From: Campylobacteraceae bacterium | GTDB lineage: Bacteria > Campylobacterota > Campylobacteria > Campylobacterales > Sulfurospirillaceae | Assembly: GCA_026988975.1 (NCBI GenBank) | Contig: JALSKH010000221.1 | Location: forward strand, 1 to 36,108 | Length of the DNA: 36,108 nucleotides | Direction of reading: 5' to 3' | The notes under the pieces: model-generated | What the model was told of the DNA's origin: nothing | Seen by the model: the letters and a program-made list of their open reading frames with translations, nothing else | Databases searched by the model: none | Translations under genes and position numbers: made by a program | Shown: positions 27,465-36,108 of the stretch, piece by piece | How the letters are laid out: each line of letters begins with the position of its first letter | Numbering within the stretch: position 1 is the first letter of the stretch

Positions 27465-28958
27465 TTATCTCCTTTTTGATAAATATGTAGCTAATATTCC
27501 GTATCCCATAACAGTTATCATCGGAAACAGAGATGCGAAAGCTATGAGCCCAAATCCATCTATCAGCGGATCTCTTCCGTTTATATTTTGGGCAAGTCCC
27601 AAACCTAAAGCAGCGACAAGTGGTACGGTTACTGTTGAAGTGGTTACGCCTCCACTGTCATAAGCTATTGGAACAATATATTTGGGTGAAAAATATGTCA
27701 TGATTATTACCACTAAATATCCAGCAATTATATAATAGTGTATAGCATCGCCTTGTACTATTCTGTATGAACCCAAAGATATGCCTATGCCAACACCAAA
27801 TGCAACAAATAGTCTAAGCGTTAAACTTTTGATATTTCCTTCGCTGATTTCATTTGCTTTTGATGCTATTGCGATGAGGGCAGGTTCTGCCATTGTTGTA
27901 GAAAATCCAATTAGAAATCCAAATAGATATATATACCAAAGATTTTTCATTTTAGATAGAGAAAATGCGATACTTTCACCTATGGGGAAGAGCCCAAGTT
28001 CTAGACCCAATATAAAGGCGTATAACCCGATAGTTACTAAAAAAATTCCACTGCTTACTTTCGGTAAGTGAGGAATTGGTTTTTTTATGATTATGTATTG
28101 AAAAAATCCAATGACAAGGAGTATGGGTATTATATCTTTTGCTACATTAAAAAAATCAAATATGATTTTATATAAAAGAGATATATTATGGCTCGATGAG
28201 ATATCAACTGTTTGAGTTAAGGAGATATTCTCTACATGTAGAGGTAAAAAATCATAAACAACTATTCCGTAAATCTGTACGAATATCATAGGTAATAAAG
28301 AGGCAAATGCTATAAGTCCAAAACCATCGATAGCTGGATTACGCCCCTTTATGCTTGAAGATAAACCAATGCCTAGAGCAGCTACTAGCGGAACCGTGAC
28401 TGTTGAAGTGGTTACCCCTCCGCTATCATAGGCTAAACCAATTATCTCTACGGGAGCAAAGAAGGTTATGATTACTACCAGTATGTAGCCAGAAATTATA
28501 TAGTATGATATAGGATGACCCAATAAAATCCTAAGTACTCCTAGAGAGATGGCAAATCCAACCGAAAAAGCTACACATAAGCGAAGAAAAAATGGATCTA
28601 TTCTGCCTTGACTGATGATCGAAGCCTTTTGTGCTATGGCTATGAGAGCTGGTTCGGCTATAGTTGTTGAAAAACCTATAAAAAAAGCGAATATCAAAAG
28701 CCAAAACAGGGATCCTTTTTTTGCAAAATCATTGGCAAGATTTTCTCCTATTGGAAAAATTCCTATTTCAAGTCCACGAATAAAAACAGCTAAGCCAAAG
28801 ATTATTATGCCCAAACCTAAAAGTATGGAAGTTAAATTTTGAGGTACATCTCTAACTACAACAATTTGAAATACAGATACAACAATGACTATAGGTATCA
28901 AATCTTTTGCAGAATTTTTAATGTCTGATATGAAGATGCCTAGACCATTTAGTAGCAT
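27465..28958 (-). CDS. DUF1538 family membrane transport protein with two tandem DUF1538 halves
   Basis: 497 aa; duplicated signature GFSTT(I/M)AEPALIAIA.KA...AYDSGGVTTSTVTVPLVAALG(I/L)GL...GR.P.(I)DGFGLIAFASL.PM in both halves. Confidence 0.9.
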   Translation of the reverse strand: MLLNGLGIFISDIKNSAKDLIPIVIVVSVFQIVVVRDVPQNLTSILLGLGIIIFGLAVFIRGLEIGIFPIGENLANDFAKKGSLFWLLIFAFFIGFSTTIAEPALIAIAQKASIISQGRIDPFFLRLCVAFSVGFAISLGVLRILLGHPISYYIISGYILVVIITFFAPVEIIGLAYDSGGVTTSTVTVPLVAALGIGLSSSIKGRNPAIDGFGLIAFASLLPMIFVQIYGIVVYDFLPLHVENISLTQTVDISSSHNISLLYKIIFDFFNVAKDIIPILLVIGFFQYIIIKKPIPHLPKVSSGIFLVTIGLYAFILGLELGLFPIGESIAFSLSKMKNLWYIYLFGFLIGFSTTMAEPALIAIASKANEISEGNIKSLTLRLFVAFGVGIGISLGSYRIVQGDAIHYYIIAGYLVVIIMTYFSPKYIVPIAYDSGGVTTSTVTVPLVAALGLGLAQNINGRDPLIDGFGLIAFASLFPMITVMGYGILATYLSKRR

Positions 28959-29977
28959 TAAATTCCTATCTCTATTTGAAATCTTTTTGGATTATTTTTG
29001 ATTTTTATCTTTCCGTTATGAGCTTTGATGATTTGTAAAGCCAGAGCTAAGCCTAGACCATTTCCCTTTGTTTTTGTTGTTTTAAATGGTTCAAAAAGGA
29101 TATTTTCGTCTTCTATATCTTTGCCACTGTCTAATATATTGATTATGTGATAGTTTGCATTTTGTTCATAGTTTAGCTCTATGGTGCCTTGTTCATCTTC
29201 ACTATCTTCTATAGCGTCGATAGCATTGAAGACTAGATTTTGAAATACCAAACTTAAAAGCTCCAAATCACCATTTATGGCAATTTTTGGTAGATTAAAA
29301 TGAAAATCTATGCTTTTTGAATATGTATAAAAAGATATTGACTGTTCAATTTCATCTGTTAATTTATCTAGTAAAAATGGACTCTTATCTACTCGTAGTC
29401 CCTTTGTAAAAAGAAGTGTTGCTTTTATAATTCTCTCGACTCTCCAGATAGATTTTCTAATCTCTAGGACGATCGGTTTTGTTCCGACATCTACTTTTTT
29501 AAATAGTGTTGATGCAAGAAGAGAGACCGAGCCTATAGGGTTTCTTATCTCATGAGATAGATGAGCGGCAACTTGACCCATAGATATGAGTCTCTCTTGT
29601 CTCTTCTCTTCTGTTATGTCTGTAGCACTTATGATTGTTTTATCACTCTGCTTGACAATTTTGACAATAAAATAAAAATCACCATATTTTATCTCTTTTT
29701 GATTTTGATTTTTTAATATAAGTTTCAAAAGACCGTTCGCCTTTTTTGCCTCAGAGTTTTGTAAAAATATCTTTTCATCCGCATCTATAACCCATAGTGA
29801 ATTTGGCTGTACTTCTATGATTTGAGCTATGAAATTTTGTAGTGATTTATAGGAGGCATTTAACTGTTTATACTCATTTTCTATGACATAAGTTTGATTT
29901 ATGAGATCATCGAGGCCTTTTTTGAAGGCCTCTTTTTCATCTGTGTTTAGAGAATTTAGTAGTTTTTCATCTATCAT
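28958..29977 (-). CDS. Sensor histidine kinase (PAS + HisKA + HATPase)
   Basis: 339 aa; H-box ISMGQVAAHLSHEIRNPIGSVSLLAS, N-box LVFQNLVFNAIDAIED, G boxes FEPFKTTKTKGNGLGLALALQIIKAH. Confidence 0.92.
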   Translation of the reverse strand: MIDEKLLNSLNTDEKEAFKKGLDDLINQTYVIENEYKQLNASYKSLQNFIAQIIEVQPNSLWVIDADEKIFLQNSEAKKANGLLKLILKNQNQKEIKYGDFYFIVKIVKQSDKTIISATDITEEKRQERLISMGQVAAHLSHEIRNPIGSVSLLASTLFKKVDVGTKPIVLEIRKSIWRVERIIKATLLFTKGLRVDKSPFLLDKLTDEIEQSISFYTYSKSIDFHFNLPKIAINGDLELLSLVFQNLVFNAIDAIEDSEDEQGTIELNYEQNANYHIINILDSGKDIEDENILFEPFKTTKTKGNGLGLALALQIIKAHNGKIKIKNNPKRFQIEIGI

Positions 29978-30012
29978 TTTGGCTAACTTTTTAGCCTATT
30001 ATACTAAATATT

Positions 30013-30891
30013 TTATACAAAGTCCACTTTTGCGATATTGTGTTTTATACCTAGTTTTTCAGGGCTGATTCCTATCGCAAGTCCTACCATTTGAGGCATA
30101 TGCAGGATCGGTATAGAGACATCTTGTCCCATCTCTTCACTTATGCTTTTTTGTTGTACATCAAGTCTTAGATGACATAGTGGGCATGGTGTCACCATAG
30201 TGTCTGCACTGTTTTCTATAGCATCAAGCATAGCACTTCCCGAGATCCTGTTTGCAGTCTTTGGTGCTTGAAGTTCTACATGAAAGCCACAACATTTGTT
30301 TTTATGTCCATACTCAACACTGTGACCGCCAAGAGCGACAATGAGTCTGTCTAGTGAAGTTGGTCTGTATGGATCTTCATTTCCGTTTGATGAGCCATGA
30401 ACTTCGTGTGGTCTTATATTGTGACATCCATAAAATGGTGCAATGTAGAGGTCTTTTAGAGGATTTGTTACTCTTGAAGCGATGGCATCTATACCAAAAT
30501 CATCTATAAGAGCATATAAAAAGTGTTTTATCTCAGAAGTTCCTTTGTACTCAAGCCCCACCTCTTTTAGTTTGGCATTTACTCTTTGCTTTAAGCTCTC
30601 ATCATTATCAAGTCTATACTTTGCTGTTGCTAGATTTAATTGACAAGTGTTACAAACAGTAACTATGGTCAATCCTCTTTTTTCAGCATAGCAAATGTTT
30701 CTGGCATTTAACACTAGTGATAAAAAATCATCATAATCTTGCATATGTGAAGCGCCACAACATGTAGCCTCTACAAGTTCGACAAGCTCTATGTTGAATG
30801 CTTCTGCTATCGCTAGAGTTGATTGCATAAGCTCCGGTGTACTCTGTTTTGGTGTGCAACCTACAAAAAATGCATATTTTAAATTTTCCAT
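30013..30891 (-). CDS. sdhE: Succinate dehydrogenase/fumarate reductase subunit E (HdrB-like CCG-domain protein)
   Basis: 292 aa; two CCG modules (TCCGASH..CNTCQ and YGCH...KCCGFH...CPLCH). Confidence 0.9.
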   Translation of the reverse strand: MENLKYAFFVGCTPKQSTPELMQSTLAIAEAFNIELVELVEATCCGASHMQDYDDFLSLVLNARNICYAEKRGLTIVTVCNTCQLNLATAKYRLDNDESLKQRVNAKLKEVGLEYKGTSEIKHFLYALIDDFGIDAIASRVTNPLKDLYIAPFYGCHNIRPHEVHGSSNGNEDPYRPTSLDRLIVALGGHSVEYGHKNKCCGFHVELQAPKTANRISGSAMLDAIENSADTMVTPCPLCHLRLDVQQKSISEEMGQDVSIPILHMPQMVGLAIGISPEKLGIKHNIAKVDFV

Positions 30892-30900
30892 AAAGCTTCC

Positions 30901-31881
30901 TTATTTGAATTTTACTGTTGATGAACTTTTGATGAGTTTGTCAACTTCATCTAGTTTTTCTGATTTTGGCATTTGCCAAGGCATGATCAATTTTCCATTT
31001 TTAAGCATATGCAGAGCTTCAGGAACATGTTTGAGTACCCCAAGATTTCCCTCAGAATATCTAACAAGCTCTCCCTCATCTAAGAAACCGTGCTTTTGTA
31101 TAGAATCTTTAAAACCTACAGCATGCCTGGTTGCAACATTATCTGTTGCCATATTTTCTTCAAAGATTTGATTGTGTAGTTTGGTTATTTTATCTATCGG
31201 CGAGAGGTCTTTTGGACAAGCTTCAGCACACTCATAACATTTTACACAATCCCATACGCCTTTGCTCTCTTGATTTACGATTTCGAGTCTATCTCTTTTT
31301 GCCTCATCTCTTACATCAGTGTTAAATCTAAATGCTTTTAAGAGTGCAGCAGGTCCTATGTAGTCACCATTTACCTGTATAGATGGACATGCATAAAAGC
31401 AGTTTCCACACTGTATGCAGTAGTCAGCCTCATCAAGCCTGTCAGCTTCCCCTTCGCTTATGATATTTTCTGATTTTGGATGAGCATCAATCTCGGCAAC
31501 AAGATAGGGTTTGACACTGCTGTATTTGCTCCAAAATCTCTCTTTGTCAACTACCATATCTTTTATGGCTTGTTTTATATCTTGTGGTTCAAAAACCAAC
31601 TCATATCCAAAAATATCTATCAGATCAAAAACTCTCTCTTTACAAGAAAGAACAGGTTTGTTATTTACTTTTATAGCGCAACTTCCACATATACCGTGAC
31701 GGCAGCTTCTTCTGTAGCTAAATGAGCCATCTTTTTCCCATTTGATTTTATTGAGTATATCAAGAACTACTTCATCTTGAGCAACATCAAATGAGTAATT
31801 TTCATAATATGGCAATCTATCAACTTCTTTGTTGAATCTGAAAACTTTAAAATTTACCCTTTTTGTATCATAATTTTTCAT
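30901..31881 (-). CDS. sdhB: Succinate dehydrogenase/fumarate reductase iron-sulfur subunit
   Basis: 326 aa; [2Fe-2S] SCRHGICGSCAIKVNNKPVLSC; CIQCGNCFYACPS and CVKCYECAEACPKD clusters. Confidence 0.93.
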   Translation of the reverse strand: MKNYDTKRVNFKVFRFNKEVDRLPYYENYSFDVAQDEVVLDILNKIKWEKDGSFSYRRSCRHGICGSCAIKVNNKPVLSCKERVFDLIDIFGYELVFEPQDIKQAIKDMVVDKERFWSKYSSVKPYLVAEIDAHPKSENIISEGEADRLDEADYCIQCGNCFYACPSIQVNGDYIGPAALLKAFRFNTDVRDEAKRDRLEIVNQESKGVWDCVKCYECAEACPKDLSPIDKITKLHNQIFEENMATDNVATRHAVGFKDSIQKHGFLDEGELVRYSEGNLGVLKHVPEALHMLKNGKLIMPWQMPKSEKLDEVDKLIKSSSTVKFK

Positions 31882-31889
31882 TTTATATC

Positions 31890-33620
31890 CTAATATGTTC
31901 GCTCAGTCGGCTGGTATTTGCCGATAGTGACAGGTTTATAATCAACTCTAATGGAGCCATCTTCATTTAAGTATCCGTAAGTATGGTTTAAGAAATTCTC
32001 ATCATCTCTTTTGGGAAAGTCATCTCTGAAGTGTGAGCCTCTACTCTCTTTTCTAAGAATCGCCCCCTCGACAATAAAAGCAGAATAATCAAGCATATGA
32101 CCAAGCTCTATGGCCTCTTGTAAGTCGGTATTGAAGATTTTTGATCTATCATCAATTCCTACATTTTTATATCTCTCTTTTAAATCTTTTATTATCTCTT
32201 TTTGTTTAAGTAGCTTCTCTTCAGTTCTAAAGACTCCAGCATTTTGCGTCATAGTGATTTGCAACTCTTTTCTAAGAAGAGGTACTCTCTCACTTCCACA
32301 TGAAGACAACAACTTGTCTATCTCTTTTACCATTAAATTTGCATCATTCTCATCAGGTTTTTTATGAGTTAAAAATTTATCTTCTTCCAAATCCTGTATG
32401 ATAGTTTGACCTACATGTCGTCCGTAAAATATAGCTTCAAGAAGTGAGTTTGCACCTAGTCTATTGGCACCGTGAACACTTACGCAAGCACACTCTCCTG
32501 CAGCATAGAAGCTTTTGACATTGTGTTCTATATCGTATCTTACTCTTCCATGAACATCAGTTGGAATTCCACCCATCGAATAGTGAGCAGTCGGCGAGAT
32601 TAAGATAGGCTCTTTGATCATATCTAGCCCCAAGAAAGTGAGCGCTAAATCTCTAAGTTCAGGAAGTCTTGACATGATTTTCTCTTTGCCAAGATGAGTC
32701 AAGTCAAGATATACGGCATCTTTGTCTTTGCCGACTCCGCGACCAGCCAAAATCTCTTTAGTGATGGACCTGCTAACCAAATCACGAGGTCCGAGTTCGA
32801 GTTTTTCAGGAGCATATTTCTCCATAAATCGTTCACCCTCTGAGTTGAACAATCTTCCACCTTCTCCTCGGGCAGCTTCACTTATAAGTATGCCAGTTCC
32901 TGCCAATCCTGTTGGGTGGAACTGTACAAATTCCATATCTTTTAGAGGAATTCCTCGTCTTGCTACGATAGATAGCCCATCTCCTGTATTTGCGTGTGCA
33001 TTTGAGTTTGTGGCGTAGCTTCTAGCATATCCGCCTGTTGCAAACAGGACAGCTTTTGCATAAAATATACCTTTTTGACCGGTTTTGATATTGTAAGCGA
33101 CAACTCCACTGACAATTTTCTCTTCATTTCCACTATATATGATATCCGCTACATACCACTCATCCCAAAACTCAACTCCATCTCTGTGAGCCTGCTCAAA
33201 AAGAGTTTGCAAAAGAGTGAGTCCCGTTCTATCTTTTGCGTAACAAGTTCTTGGAAATGATTGCCCACCAAAAGGTCTTTGTGCAATCGTGCCATCTTTT
33301 TCTCTACTAAAAGCAGCCCCCATATGCTCTACCCATCTAATTGTCTCGGGAGCACTGCTACACATGAGTTCGACTGCTTCTTGATTTGCGAGATAATCAC
33401 TACCTTTTATAGTATCAAATATGTGAGATTGAGTGCTGTCATCACCCTTTAAAGCAGCATTGATGCCACCTTGTGCAGCCCCAGAATGACTTCTTAGCGG
33501 ATGTAGCTTTGTCAAAACACACACATGTTTGCCACGACTCTCTAACTCTCTAGCTGCAGCAAGTCCCGCAAGTCCCGCGCCGACTATCACTGCATCATAA
33601 CGATGAATTGAAATGCCCAT
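31890..33620 (-). CDS. sdhA: Succinate dehydrogenase/fumarate reductase flavoprotein subunit
   Basis: 576 aa; [90 protein letters not shown]. Confidence 0.95.
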   Translation of the reverse strand: MGISIHRYDAVIVGAGLAGLAAARELESRGKHVCVLTKLHPLRSHSGAAQGGINAALKGDDSTQSHIFDTIKGSDYLANQEAVELMCSSAPETIRWVEHMGAAFSREKDGTIAQRPFGGQSFPRTCYAKDRTGLTLLQTLFEQAHRDGVEFWDEWYVADIIYSGNEEKIVSGVVAYNIKTGQKGIFYAKAVLFATGGYARSYATNSNAHANTGDGLSIVARRGIPLKDMEFVQFHPTGLAGTGILISEAARGEGGRLFNSEGERFMEKYAPEKLELGPRDLVSRSITKEILAGRGVGKDKDAVYLDLTHLGKEKIMSRLPELRDLALTFLGLDMIKEPILISPTAHYSMGGIPTDVHGRVRYDIEHNVKSFYAAGECACVSVHGANRLGANSLLEAIFYGRHVGQTIIQDLEEDKFLTHKKPDENDANLMVKEIDKLLSSCGSERVPLLRKELQITMTQNAGVFRTEEKLLKQKEIIKDLKERYKNVGIDDRSKIFNTDLQEAIELGHMLDYSAFIVEGAILRKESRGSHFRDDFPKRDDENFLNHTYGYLNEDGSIRVDYKPVTIGKYQPTERTY

Positions 33621-33649
33621 ACAAATTCCCTTAAATTAATTTTTAATTT

Positions 33650-33655
33650 ATTATA
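33650..33655 (-). promoter_or_regulatory. Candidate -10 box upstream of sdhA
   Basis: - strand TTGTATAATAAATT about 30 bp upstream of the sdhA ATG; RBS AAGGGA present. Confidence 0.4.
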
Positions 33656-33679
33656 CAATGTAATTAATAAAAATAAGAT

Positions 33680-34567
33680 TTAATAAAGAAAATATTCAAA
33701 ATCTTTTAATTCATATAGTATGACATTTGGGTATTTTTTCGATTTGAGTTCGTTGGAGAAGCCACTTTTTGAAAATAGTAGGTATTTATCTATGGGTAGA
33801 TTTGCAAGTTTGCATTTTGATTGTAGAGAATTGAGTATATTTTTGCATGTTTTACTATTTTTCCATTTCACTTCACCCGCAAATTTATGTAAAGATGTTT
33901 CTATAAGTAGATCAATTTCGATATCTTTATCCCAATAGCTTCCACTTGTCAATATCTTCTCTTTTTTATGTAACTCTTCGATAAGCAAAATGGATAGTTT
34001 TTCAAATTCTAAACTTATAAATTTATCTAAGTAAATCTTTATATTTTTTAGGGATATTTCTCTGTTTTCTTTTAAAAAAGGGTGTATAAAAGTGAACCAA
34101 AATCTTGTAAAATTGTTATTTATGTGTATTTTGTCTTCTATCTTGTATCGTCTGAGTCTCTTTTTGAGGATCTGTTTTTTATCGTTTTTAAGTGGCTTCT
34201 CTCTACTTAACTCTTTTTTTATGATACCTGTTTCAAATAGATATTTAAAAAATTCCCTCCCTTTTGGTTGAGAAATGTTATCTTTACTATATGTACTATA
34301 ACTTTTTCTATCGCCTTTTGAAATTCTTGAGAGTATTTTTTCTATAATTTCTTGATTTTCTGGTTTTTTATCATATATGAAAAATTTTCTTAAAATATCA
34401 ACTTTTTCTATAATCTCTTTTTCTATAATCTTATAAAAATCTTTTGATAAATCAATTTTTTCGATTAAAGGATGACCATTAAATATAGAGTAGTAAATTA
34501 TCAACTCTTCAATATCCAGATATGGAAATTTTTTATGAAAATCTTTGAAATTTAAAACTTTTTCCAA
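33680..34567 (-). CDS. Stand-alone DUF234 domain protein (PD-(D/E)XK nuclease-like)
   Basis: 295 aa; GSYWDKDIEIDLLIETSLHKFAGEVKWKNSKTCKNIL resembles DUF234 regions of archaeal-type ATPases; no Walker A in this ORF. Confidence 0.75.
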   Translation of the reverse strand: MEKVLNFKDFHKKFPYLDIEELIIYYSIFNGHPLIEKIDLSKDFYKIIEKEIIEKVDILRKFFIYDKKPENQEIIEKILSRISKGDRKSYSTYSKDNISQPKGREFFKYLFETGIIKKELSREKPLKNDKKQILKKRLRRYKIEDKIHINNNFTRFWFTFIHPFLKENREISLKNIKIYLDKFISLEFEKLSILLIEELHKKEKILTSGSYWDKDIEIDLLIETSLHKFAGEVKWKNSKTCKNILNSLQSKCKLANLPIDKYLLFSKSGFSNELKSKKYPNVILYELKDFEYFLY

Positions 34568-35997
34568 AATGTTTTACTAAGAAGTATGAAGACTGTATAG
34601 CACTCAAGTCTTCCTATTATCATAGCAGCAGAGAGTATAAGTTTGTCATACCATGAGAAAAATGTATAGTTTTCCGCAGGACCAACCAAAGAAAAACCAG
34701 GTCCGACATTTCCCACTGTTGTCATGGCTGTACTGATTGCTGTCATCTCATCATAGCCTCTAGCATACAGGTAAATCATGACAAAAAATATGGTCAAGAT
34801 AAATAGGGAGAAAAAACCAAATATGGAGCTGATTATATTGCTTTTGATAGGTTTATCATCTATAAAAATAGAGATAATAGAGTCTGGTTTGAGTGATCGT
34901 TTTATCTCTAAGGATATATTTTTAAAGTAGATGATGTATCTTATCACTTTTGGTCCACCAGCGGTTGAACCAGCATTTCCGCCTATTATCATTGCGATCA
35001 AAACTATAGCTATGGAAGCTTGGTTCCATGTAGAGTAATCCGTCGAAGCAAATCCTGTAGTTGTCATTATAGAAACTACTGTAAATGTTGAGTGTAGCAC
35101 ATCTTTATAGAGTGTAGCAAAACCGCTGAAATGCGAAAAAGCAAGGAGGGCTGAAAGAATAGCTAAAAGAGCGATATACCACTTTATCTCTTCTAGATTG
35201 TAGCTTTTTAAATCACCACTTAAAAATCTAATATGAGCTAAAAAGTTTATACCTGAAATCATCATAAAAAATATAGTAGTCCACATGATTCCATTGTTAT
35301 TTGCCCAAAACCCTAAAGAGCTGTTTTTTGTGGAAAAACCACCCGTTGATACTGTTGCAAAAGCATGATTTACAGCGTCAAACCAATTCATTCCAAAAAA
35401 TTTTAGACATAAAATATTTGCTATAGTGAAGAGTAGATAAACTCCCCATAATTTATTTGCAGTATCTTTTATCCTTGGAGTTATTTTATCTGTTGAAATT
35501 CCTGTAGATTCGGCTTTAAAGAGACTAAGTGAACCGGTTGGATTTATAAGTGGAAATAGTCCAACACCTAACACAATGATACCCATACCGCCAATCCAAT
35601 GCATCAGGCTTCTGTGAAGAAGTATATTTCTAGGGAGATCCTCTATGTCGCTAAATACTGTAGCACCAGTAGTAGTGAAGCCACTTATTGCCTCAAAAAA
35701 TCCACTAGAAAAATCTATACCAGTTTGTAAATAGAGTGGTAATGCACCCCCGATTCCTAACAGTATCCAAACCAAGTTTACAGATACTATGCTCTCCTTT
35801 ACTCCAAATGACATTTTGTAGTTTCTGAGTGAAAAAAAGATGAGTATATTTAGAAGTAGTAAAAAAAAGATAGCATAAAAAGAGCTATTTATATTTTCAT
35901 AGTCATAATACCCCAAAGCAACTGGAATTAAAAATAGTAAAAAAACAACAATCCCAACCGCAGAAGTAAACTTAAGTATGCTTTTTATGTTTACCAT
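34552..35997 (-). CDS. trkH: TrkH-type potassium uptake protein
   Basis: Selectivity segments SGFTTTGATVFSD, HAFATVSTGGFSTKN, MTTTGFASTDYS, TAMTTVGNVGPGF. Start placed at ATG 35995-35997 (MVNIKSILKF); the track's upstream MWALLLCGGLKL runs into the repeat. Confidence 0.92.
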   Translation of the reverse strand: MVNIKSILKFTSAVGIVVFLLFLIPVALGYYDYENINSSFYAIFFLLLLNILIFFSLRNYKMSFGVKESIVSVNLVWILLGIGGALPLYLQTGIDFSSGFFEAISGFTTTGATVFSDIEDLPRNILLHRSLMHWIGGMGIIVLGVGLFPLINPTGSLSLFKAESTGISTDKITPRIKDTANKLWGVYLLFTIANILCLKFFGMNWFDAVNHAFATVSTGGFSTKNSSLGFWANNNGIMWTTIFFMMISGINFLAHIRFLSGDLKSYNLEEIKWYIALLAILSALLAFSHFSGFATLYKDVLHSTFTVVSIMTTTGFASTDYSTWNQASIAIVLIAMIIGGNAGSTAGGPKVIRYIIYFKNISLEIKRSLKPDSIISIFIDDKPIKSNIISSIFGFFSLFILTIFFVMIYLYARGYDEMTAISTAMTTVGNVGPGFSLVGPAENYTFFSWYDKLILSAAMIIGRLECYTVFILLSKTFWKKF

Positions 35998-36003
35998 TAA
36001 TTT

Positions 36004-36108
36004 GAGACCACCACACAGTAGGAGTGCCCACAAAAGCTTAGTTTTGGGTAAGATTTGAAATATAAAATTTGAAGTACTAACTTGTTAATTCGAAAACTTT
36101 TATCTTTT
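36004..36108. repeat. Direct repeat copy 2 (matches 26527-26631), running off the window end
   Basis: See copy 1; the match continues to the last base of the window. Confidence 0.98.

Noticed and set aside
26988-27479. 163-aa + strand ORF antisense to the P-II-like and CBS genes
   Set aside because: Ser/Phe/Ile-rich shadow translation of two well-supported - strand genes; no RBS or family motif.
35998-36033. Extended TrkH N-terminus (MWALLLCGGLKL) in the ORF track
   Set aside because: This extension is translated from the dispersed repeat and adjoining bases; ATG at 35995-35997 gives a normal TrkH N-terminus.
26527-36108. Composite transposon flanked by direct IS copies
   Set aside because: No transposase in either repeat copy within the window and the enclosed genes look like core metabolism; only the repeat itself is supported.

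Overview
A 36.1-kb AT-rich, gene-dense window that looks like a chromosomal contig from a sulfur-oxidising Campylobacterota (Sulfurimonas/Sulfurovum-like). This assignment rests on protein similarity judged by eye and gene content. All genes on 1-26.4 kb are on the + strand: ispH (5'-truncated), rpsA, a membrane-anchored hypothetical, serA, sulfide:quinone oxidoreductase, a tolC/MFP/RND efflux operon with the RND pump split into two ORFs, an NhaD-like antiporter, efp, a DJ-1/ThiJ protein, a lipoprotein cytochrome c, a CvfB-like S1 protein, a BaiN-like flavoprotein, two tandem MutS-family ATPases, a PAS/MCP-CZB chemoreceptor pair and dnaE. All genes on 26.7-36.0 kb are on the - strand: trkH, a stand-alone DUF234 protein, and a co-directional run sdhA-sdhB-sdhE-histidine kinase-DUF1538 transporter-P-II-like-CBS. 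The - strand block is flanked by direct copies of a repeat that is identical over 95 bp; the second copy runs off the end of the window. Best candidates for a second look: (1) the HK/DUF1538/P-II-like/CBS module attached to sdhABE; (2) the tandem MutS-like ATPase pair; (3) the naturally split RND pump with a His6 tail; (4) a 66-bp tandem repeat and an uncalled 49-aa ORF downstream of sqr; (5) a HIP1-like recurring palindrome CTACATGTAG; (6) the ~98-bp repeat with imperfect inverted termini. No CRISPR array, rRNA, tRNA or intact transposase was seen. No database searches were possible; family assignments come from motif recognition in the supplied translations.
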